Translations under genes and position numbers: made by a program
Source: Perca fluviatilis
Lineage: Eukaryota > Chordata > Actinopteri > Perciformes > Percidae
Reading direction: 5' to 3'
NCBI RefSeq assembly: GCF_010015445.1
Contig: NC_053120.1
Location: 10,488,097 to 10,552,096 of the forward strand
DNA length: 64,000 bases
Part shown: positions 56,809 to 64,000 of the stretch, in pieces
Layout of the letters: the number at the start of each line of letters is the position of its first letter
Position numbering within the stretch: position 1 is the first letter of the stretch
The notes under the pieces: generated by a model
The model's input: only the letters and a program-made list of their open reading frames with translations
Databases searched by the model: none
What the model was told of the DNA's origin: nothing

Positions 56809-59800
56809 GGTAGATTCCACAGCCAACTATTGTTGAGAAGGTGGAACCCATCCCTCGCATCTCACTACCAAAATCTTCCTATTTGAAGTTAATTTGACAG
56901 TATTGTCCTCTTCTTGGATGCCATCTATAATCTGAACTGATTGTGAATATTTTAGCCCCTGAGATTATGGATCCCATCCAGACCTTGAAGCCAAAGGATA
57001 GCACTACCTTGATGGTGGGGTTCAGCTTGAATACCGGGGCGACTCATTACATCATACGAATCCAGAATGATGATGGCTTTTTCAGAGAAGACCAAGTGTC
57101 CTCCTCCCCCGCTGAGATTGAGTCCCTCTCGCCATACACTGAGTACGAGCTCAGCATCATGTCTGCGAACAGGGGAGGCCGGAGCCAGCCGTCTCTTCCT
57201 GTGACTGCAAAGACAGGTACTGTTGTTTTGTCACGTTATCTTTCTCTGTGTGCAGAATGTTAGATTTCCACTTCCACAACTGGGAAACAAAACCTCATAA
57301 CTATATTCAGTGGGAAAAAAACAACACCCAAGTGGTGGTTTATGTTAGAAATGATTCCCACATTCATTCAGAAACAATGTGTGCTGTTCTCAATGTCCTG
57401 CAGAAGTCACTTGATCTGCCTCATTGTCCCATAGCAGAGCCATTATATACAGGACTGTGAGTAAATTATCATCAGTATTTGTGCAAATCCAGGTTCTTCT
57501 TACCTCATAAATGCAGCGCCCCTCAAGGCCTCTCCTGTATCGGTGGTAACTATGCATGACCGTTCTATGTCAAACACAATGGGACCTTATCCTGAGAACA
57601 TAGCTGTCACCTCTCACCACCAACCTGGGGGGGAAATCTGATCCACATGAGTAAAAACAACATGCTAAAAGTAGTTTCACCATTTTTGTTCACTGTTTGC
57701 CATTATTATTCTCAAATGTGTGCTACCTAATGTGTTAGATTTAAATTAGCTATACTATACATAGATTTATTCAAAGATCCTTACATGTTCAAATTCTAAA
57801 AACATGCTTTCAAGTTACATTTTGGAAACAAAAAACATGGAAGAATGGCCTAAGTTCACACATCTGAAGTGAATTGTTCACCTAGTCAGAAAAAAACATG
57901 AAAACTGATTTTCGTACAGCAGGCACCGAAAGAGCAATTGGCGGACTCATAATTATGTGTGCAACTAGGCTGTCGATCAACTTGTGACAATAATGGTGGT
58001 ATTGGTGAGTACTAAAAATATCTTGAGACCTGAGACTTGACTCAGACTTTATTCACAAAAATTAAGACTTGAGATTTGACTTGGACTTAACAGCTGTAAA
58101 ACTTGACTTACTTGAAATTTGTCTCACTAAAGACTTAGAGCCCCCGAAAACATGGCTTTAAATCTTAAGTATTTCTCTATAACATTAAATATTAATGGCT
58201 AAATAGGAAACAATCAAAGTAAAAAAGCATATTTAAGTATTAATGGTACAGCCTCCATTCCCCAAAACGTTCCATACATGTAAAACTTGTCAACCTTTCT
58301 TGTCCTCTACAGTTTTGCCTCCTCCTCAGCTCTCCACCTCCTCTCCCAGCAATGACAGCATCATTGTATCCTGGGCCCCTGTTGCTCACGCTGTCCAGTA
58401 CAGCCTGTCTATATACGACTTTGGCTCTAACACCAACATGAAGTACAACACCTCCGACACCAATTTGACCATCTCAGGCCTGGCTGCTGGCTCACTCTAT
58501 GCCATCAAGGGTTTCGCCTGGGACCTCGAGGGCCGAGAGGGAGAGGGCAGTCTGGTCATCAACCAAACAACAAGTAATGAGGCTTCTCTCTGTGTTTTTA
58601 TACTCTGTGAAGTGCTGTGTACATGCGATCACATACAACAGGAGAGAGACACATGCAAGCTCCTATAACTATATACTCCATGTGCCTTTATAATACTACA
58701 GGGTTTTCCCTACCACTGTAAGATTTAGTTGCAGCACCCGAGCTATTTTGGGCCCCACCTAACCAGAATGAATGTAACTAATAAGACTTTTCTCAGATCT
58801 AATGACTGTAATTGCATTTCTTTAGCAAGTTTTGTCTCTAAGCTTTTTGAGTGTTCTAGTTTTTATAAAGTTTTAGACACATATATGGTGATAATATTGG
58901 TCAAAAATGATGTGAAAAAGAGATGCAAAACTAGGACAAATGGACACAAACCGACTACAAAGAGATGTCAAATGACCACAGAGAAAAATTACCAAAAAGA
59001 TAACTGCTATGTGCGTGATATATTAAGTTTTTTGCTTTAGCTGTACCTGTACAGTTAGACAAGCACATGTCCCCACCTCCAACTCCTACCCTGTCCTTGA
59101 TAGAGAACAGCAGAAACATTTTCTGACATTTAACCTCCAAAAATACCACCAAATCTAGTCGTCGTAAATAGAAAGAGACCTCAACCACGACCTCCAGTCA
59201 GTGCATATTATGATGAAAATGATGATGTCATTACAGCCACCAATATAAAGTGAAATCATATATTTGATATATGTATATCATGGGAATAGAAGTGGAAAAT
59301 TCCTAACTTTGGCGACCTCTTGTAGTAGTACCAAAATATACAAATCCAGACATTAAAGGGATAGTCTGGATATTTTGAAGTGGGGCTGTGTGAGGTACTT
59401 CAGATAGTCAGTGTATTACTGACAGTAGATCGCAGTCGGCACGCCCCCAGTTTGGAGCAGTCTAGTTTAAATGTAGCTATATTTAGAATATTTTCAGCAC
59501 TTTACCTTTCAGTCAGACAGCCCTTTCCGGCGGGAAATTGAAGCCGTTACATCCATCTTTGCTCTCTTCAAAGCCACCAGACTCATTTGACAAAAACAGT
59601 TATTCTCACAGAACACAGGAGTTGCTGGTCCACTGCTGTCTCGATCGGTTAGTTAGTTTGTGTAATTGTGTGACTTTGGTGAATCCGAACTAAACCTTTA
59701 TTACACCAATGTCCCACAAAAACAACACAAACAAACTAACCAATCAGTCGTATCAAATATGTAAGTCTGTATCTGCTCATGCTTTTGACTGGTCTAATGG

Positions 59801-62401
59801 GTTTGTGTGTTTACGTGTACTTATGTTTGATGCATCATTGGGCGTGTCTGTTTGTTTACTTGTTGTATTTTAACAGGACCACCTACGCCATCTTTTGTCA
59901 ATGTCTCTATTGTGACGATTAACGGTGTGGCCGGACTCTCTGTATCCTGGAAACTTGATCAGGATGTCTATGGATCAGTCCAGTACCACGTACTGAGTGA
60001 CCAGAACCGCACATGTAACTCCACATCCAGCTCCTGCATACTGTCGGCCGTGGGCTGTGGAGAGGTACACACTATCCAGGTCATCGCCTTGAACACAACT
60101 GGACCCAGCTTCCCATCCAGCCCTGTGGTGTTCATCACCTGTGGGTATTTGATATTTTATTTAGCTACTGATACTACACAGCATTAAGTGGGATCAAATA
60201 AAGTAGTTTCTACCAAGGTAACTATCTGGTTGCAATAGGCCATTATGGGCAATCAATGAGCAAGCATTATATATGGAAATAGTATAAATGAGGATTTACT
60301 GTATTTATGCATCAATATGATGATACACTTTAATTTATGTATTTTACTACATATTTAGTCAGGAACATTCCCATCTAGTTATTTTCTCCGTGAATTACCA
60401 GATATTTTACATCAGTGCTAGCTATTATTATTATTATTATAGCAAAATTAAAGCATTATGCTGCTCTGAAAGCCCTGTCAGTATATGAGTGTGACTAAAC
60501 TCCCTGCTGTCCTGGGCTGCCAGTCCCCTGCCCACCAGAGTCTTTGGCTCTTGTGGAGTCAACAGAAGGAAACTGCACGCTAACGTGGGGCACGGTGCCT
60601 CATGCCGACAGCTACGTGGCCTTCTTCAAGAGAGGTGACGGCACCGAGGAGACCTGCAACACCACCAGCAACAACTGCAAATACCACTGCCTGTGTGGCT
60701 ACACATACCTGCTGTCTGTGTATGCGTACAATGAGGCTGGCAGCAGTCCTCAAGGACAGATTCTCAACTATACCACCTGTAAGTCACAGCTGAGACGGAT
60801 GATGATGGTGATGACCATTGTATGTGTATGTCTGTTTACGTGTGTATCAACTGTGTCTTTTAGTGCCCTGTTGTCCAGAGGGTGTATCGGTCTCTGTGGT
60901 GAGCACTGACACTCTGGAGATTGTGTGGATGGCCTCGCGGGGGGCAGAGCTGTACCAGACTCGGGCTGCAGACAGTTCAGAGGTCATCCTGTGTAACGAC
61001 ACAGCACCCGTGTGCGCTCTCTCTGACCTCAGCTGCGACAGTCCCTACAGCGTGGTGGTGACACCCTGCAATGAAATCAGCGGATGCAACCATGCATGCA
61101 AAGCTCACACCAAAGACACAGGTAGAAAAGTAATATTCATAGGTACATATGTATCCAGTTAAATGTTTCTCTTAAGTTCTGTTTATCTTGTGCAGAACTT
61201 TTCCAACTTTAGTTCCTAGATTTCACATGAAACAGCAGTAAAGTAGTGATCCTATTCGACTGAAACTCCCCAAGAACTTCAATATAGAGAGTACAATACA
61301 TATATGTGGGTTGTACCCTCAAAGGTACATACTCAGTAAATTCAGTCAACTTTTGATTCCTTCTTTCCTTTGTCCCCATCAGCTGCTTGCATGCCGATGA
61401 ATCTGATGCTGAATCCGAAGAACTCCTCCTGCGTCAGTGTCAGCTGGACAGCAAACAACAGGGCTGCTAATTACACTGTGAGCGCGTCGGGAGATGACGG
61501 CCAACACACCTGCACCACCAGCGGAAACAGCTGTGACATCACAGACCTTCCATGTGGCTCCACTTACGAAGTCAGCGTCATAGCAACCAGCGCAGCCGGC
61601 CAGAGTTTACCCAGCTACTCTGACTATCTGGAAACAGGTTAGTGGTCGAAGGTTTGGATTGATCCATTTAATTAAAAAGTACAGACAGGTATTGAGAAAC
61701 CAATACAAAAGCATGTTAGTGATGTGTTGGGCCACCACGAGCCTCCAGAACAGCTTCAGTACTCCTCGGCATATATTTTAGAAGTCTGTGAAATATGAAT
61801 GCAGATATTTTTGTGACATAAACGCATACAGATGCAGATACAGATAGTAGGTTTGGGTTCCACCCCTAACATCCACATACTGTAAATCATCTTCTTTGAC
61901 AGAACCCTGTTGCCCGATGAATCTAACAGTGGAACAGGTGACACAGGCAGTGAGCAACATCTCGTGGTCTCACGCCAAGGGGGCGCATTCATTCATCACT
62001 TCCCTGACATCAACGCGTGGCCACGCCCGCTGCCACACCCAGGACTCCCACTGCCTCGTGGGATGCATCACCTGTGGGACCAACTACACTGTCACCATGG
62101 AGGCGTTCAGCAAAAGCGGGAGCATGTCCAACTGCACCTATGAGGGCTTCTCGTCCAGTGAGTCATGATGTTTTCTACCACTGAGAAGGAAAAAAAAACT
62201 TTATTACACTTTATCACACTTATTATCTTAACCTAAAAGAGTAGTTACTTTAATATGTTACTTGTCACACACAAAATAAACAATACTAGTCATTTTGTCC
62301 ACAGACAGAATGTGCTGGAGGAAAAATTCACCACTACTAATATAACTACTGGTTTAATAGAGTCAAATTAAGGCTGCAAGGTATACATTCTGCGTAACAC
62401 A

Positions 62402-62476
<75 letters not shown>

Positions 62477-64000
62477 AAACAAAATATTTTATTACTATTC
62501 AATTATACTATTAATTATTCTGGTGCCTTTTATTACTTATAAATTCAATATTTTAGTTGCAAGAGGAAGAGTTCTTTTTTTAAAAGGTTAATACATCCTT
62601 CAATCCAAATACTGCTAAGATGTATAGCTTAAAGCAGTGCCAACGGCGGTACACCGTCCAGAAGATGATGGGGGCGTTGGCAATATTTGGAAAAGGGCGT
62701 TGAGGTGCCGTTGGGGGGTTTAAGTTAACAACAACAATACATACAAACACAAAATATAACAGGCCAGTTTACAGCAGCGACCAGACTAGGCTGTGTGCAC
62801 TCCAGACCTGAACACGACGTCAGAAAAAAAAACAATCGCTGATCTGGAAACCCCAAAGCACACCACATAACACGTCAGATGTACACAACGTTCCTACTGT
62901 ACCTGAATGCAGCTTCATTTCACGGAGAAAGAGAGAAAGAAAAGAGACGTGAGAGATATCGACTGTGCTTGTTTGGCAAAAGTAGTGTTCAAAACCGCGG
63001 GCAGTAGGCTTATATTGGTGTTTTAAATCTATGGAAGCGATAGAGGAGTGATGTCACTGTTTACTGTACGGGACTCACACCTCCGCAAAACACAGCGCGA
63101 TTGGGGTGCGTTTTCTCCAAACGTTTTTTCTGCTATTTACTCCCAAGACAGGCGATAGCAAACATAGTAGACTCTTCTAAGCATTAAAAACGCCTCTCAC
63201 TAACTCAAAGGTTGTAAACTTATGTCCATTCGGCAGTAGGTGTCGTTCTTCAAGGTTTGTCATACCAAAATACGTGTGTGTGTGGTATGGCGCGCGCGGC
63301 TTCTGCTTTACCCTTGATAAGTGCCAGCTTGTTTTCCGTTGGCACAATTCAATTTTAGATTTGAATGAAAAATAGATTGATTGTTAAATTCTAGTGTTTC
63401 TGATTGGCTACTGTCAGTGTTTGTAATAATAATAACAATAATAATAATAAGTATAATACATTTTATTAAAGCTAATTTCATGACACAAGGTCACTTCAAA
63501 TTATAGTCCCTTCTAAAGGTGCTGAGGTTCACACCATGCAGCAGGTCTTTGATAATACCTATTTATAGTTTGAATGTTACATATCTAGTGTTCTGATTGG
63601 CTTGTTATTATTTGAATGTCAAATGGTTGCATGACATTTAAATGTAAATATATATAATTTCTATTCATGTGTTGATTGTATTCAATGATTTATTTTTATT
63701 ATTTTGATAAAAGTAAACAATAATGCCTATATTAGGGCGTAATCATTAATATTCGGGGCATTTAGCCTACATAATATTTATGGGGGCGTTAGGGACCGGA
63801 TAATGGATGGGGGCGCTGGCACAAAAGGTTGAGAACCACTGGCACAGTATGTGTCATGTTACTGTTACTTTTCCAGCTGTCTTTGAAATGGGCTGTATGG
63901 GTTTTTTAATTAAGTAGCAAACATTAAATATCCACCGACATAACCTTTGAGATAATAGACCCATCACTGCCCCCCCCCCCCATTCTCTTTCTTGCAGGTG
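55612..64000 (+). CDS. fndc7: fndc7, fibronectin type III domain-containing protein 7 (3' end outside window)
   Basis: Secreted or surface protein made of tandem FN3 domains; ligand unknown. Exons: 55612-55665, 55839-55851, 56012-56272, 56956-57216, 58313-58573, 59877-60140, 60524-60778, 60864-61121, 61383-61637, 61903-62157, and probably a further exon from 63998 (acceptor TTTCTTGCAG after a C-rich tract). 712 codons are in the window. A signal peptide (KWLVIFVTLGMCSQ) is followed by a 13-nt microexon needed to restore frame, then eight FN3 exons of 255-264 nt, all phase 1-1. Each FN3 shows the usual Trp (ILRWTRY, IIVSWAPV, LSVSWKL, LTWGTV) and a late Tyr. Domains 4-8 add paired cysteines, and many N-x-S/T sites fit an extracellular protein. 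The stxbp3 neighbour matches mammalian fndc7. Teleosts have several fndc7-related genes, so the exact paralogue is open. Confidence 0.9.
56756..56808. repeat. (TTA)n microsatellite
   Basis: About 17 TTA units in fndc7 intron 3. Confidence 0.95.
57517..57641 (+). pseudogene. Relic FN3 exon in fndc7 intron 4
   Basis: A plausible acceptor (ATAAATGCAG|CG) at 57516/57517 has the phase-1 register expected after exon 4. In that register the sequence reads APLKASPVSVVTMHDRSM, like the first strand of an FN3 domain in this gene. It then loses the pattern (no core Trp) and meets TGA at 57639-57641 with no donor. I read it as a decayed extra FN3 exon. Confidence 0.4.
59354..59760. repeat. Dispersed teleost repeat in fndc7 intron 5
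   Basis: Begins AAAGGGATAGTCTGGATATT and contains TACTTCAGATAGTCAGTGTA, CGCCCCCAGTTTGGAGCA and CGTTACATCCATCTTTGCT, a series recognisable from a common non-coding teleost repeat. No target duplication resolved. Confidence 0.5.
62404..62470. repeat. (CA)n microsatellite
   Basis: CA repeat in the intron after fndc7 exon 10. Confidence 0.95.
62635..63841. mobile_element. Putative hAT-type element, ~1.2 kb, in fndc7 intron 10
   Basis: The right end is the typical GGTTGAGAACCACTG. The left end starts CAGTGCCAACGGCGG and is less similar. Both ends hold GGGGGCGTTGG / GGGGGCGCTGG motifs. The flanks (GCTTAAAG and GCACAGTA) do not match, so the boundaries are tentative. No transposase frame. Confidence 0.5.

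Overview
The window looks like teleost fish nuclear DNA, probably from a spiny-rayed (percomorph-like) species. The evidence is spliced genes with GT-AG introns, long (CA)n/(GT)n microsatellites, many short hAT-type elements and vertebrate-only protein families. There are no operons, ribosome binding sites, CRISPR arrays or prokaryotic features. I rebuilt five genes by joining exons across splice sites. Four have a complete, frame-consistent coding sequence and the fifth runs off the right edge.

Layout. 1-5.9 kb: no coding exon. It holds a 1.06-kb hAT element with a perfect 8-bp target duplication, a foldback repeat with decayed relatives, and a possible non-coding first exon on the minus strand ending in a strong splice donor. 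In mammals pik3ca lies head-to-head with zmat3, so this could be its 5' exon (inference). 5.9-14.9 kb, plus strand: zmat3, a triple C2H2 zinc-finger RNA-binding protein of the p53 pathway. 14.9-25.5 kb: zmat3 3' UTR/flank and repeats, including one hAT element nested inside another. 25.5-30.5 kb, minus strand: an RNF14-like RBR E3 ubiquitin ligase (RWD, RING1, IBR, RING2). 31.8-40.0 kb, minus strand: ankmy1 (MORN, ankyrin, MYND) in 20 exons. 40-43.2 kb: intergenic. 43.2-53.4 kb, minus strand: stxbp3 (Munc18-3, Sec1/Munc18 family) in 19 exons, 592 aa. 53.5-55.6 kb: shared upstream region of two divergent genes, containing an L1-type insertion with a 16-bp target duplication. 55.6-64.0 kb, plus strand: fndc7, a secreted or surface protein with at least eight FN3 domains, each encoded by one phase 1-1 exon.

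The genes do not form a pathway: p53-linked RNA regulation, ubiquitin ligation, a cilia/MORN-type scaffold, SNARE-dependent exocytosis and an extracellular FN3 protein. The stxbp3-fndc7 adjacency is also found in mammals. I found no new biological system. The points most worth following are GU-repeat tracts beside both splice sites of one rnf14-like intron, two complementary halves of one transposon family flanking two of its exons, the Pro-rich repeat expansion and extra 5' coding exon of zmat3, the L1 insertion and poly(A) leader at stxbp3, and a relic FN3 exon in fndc7.
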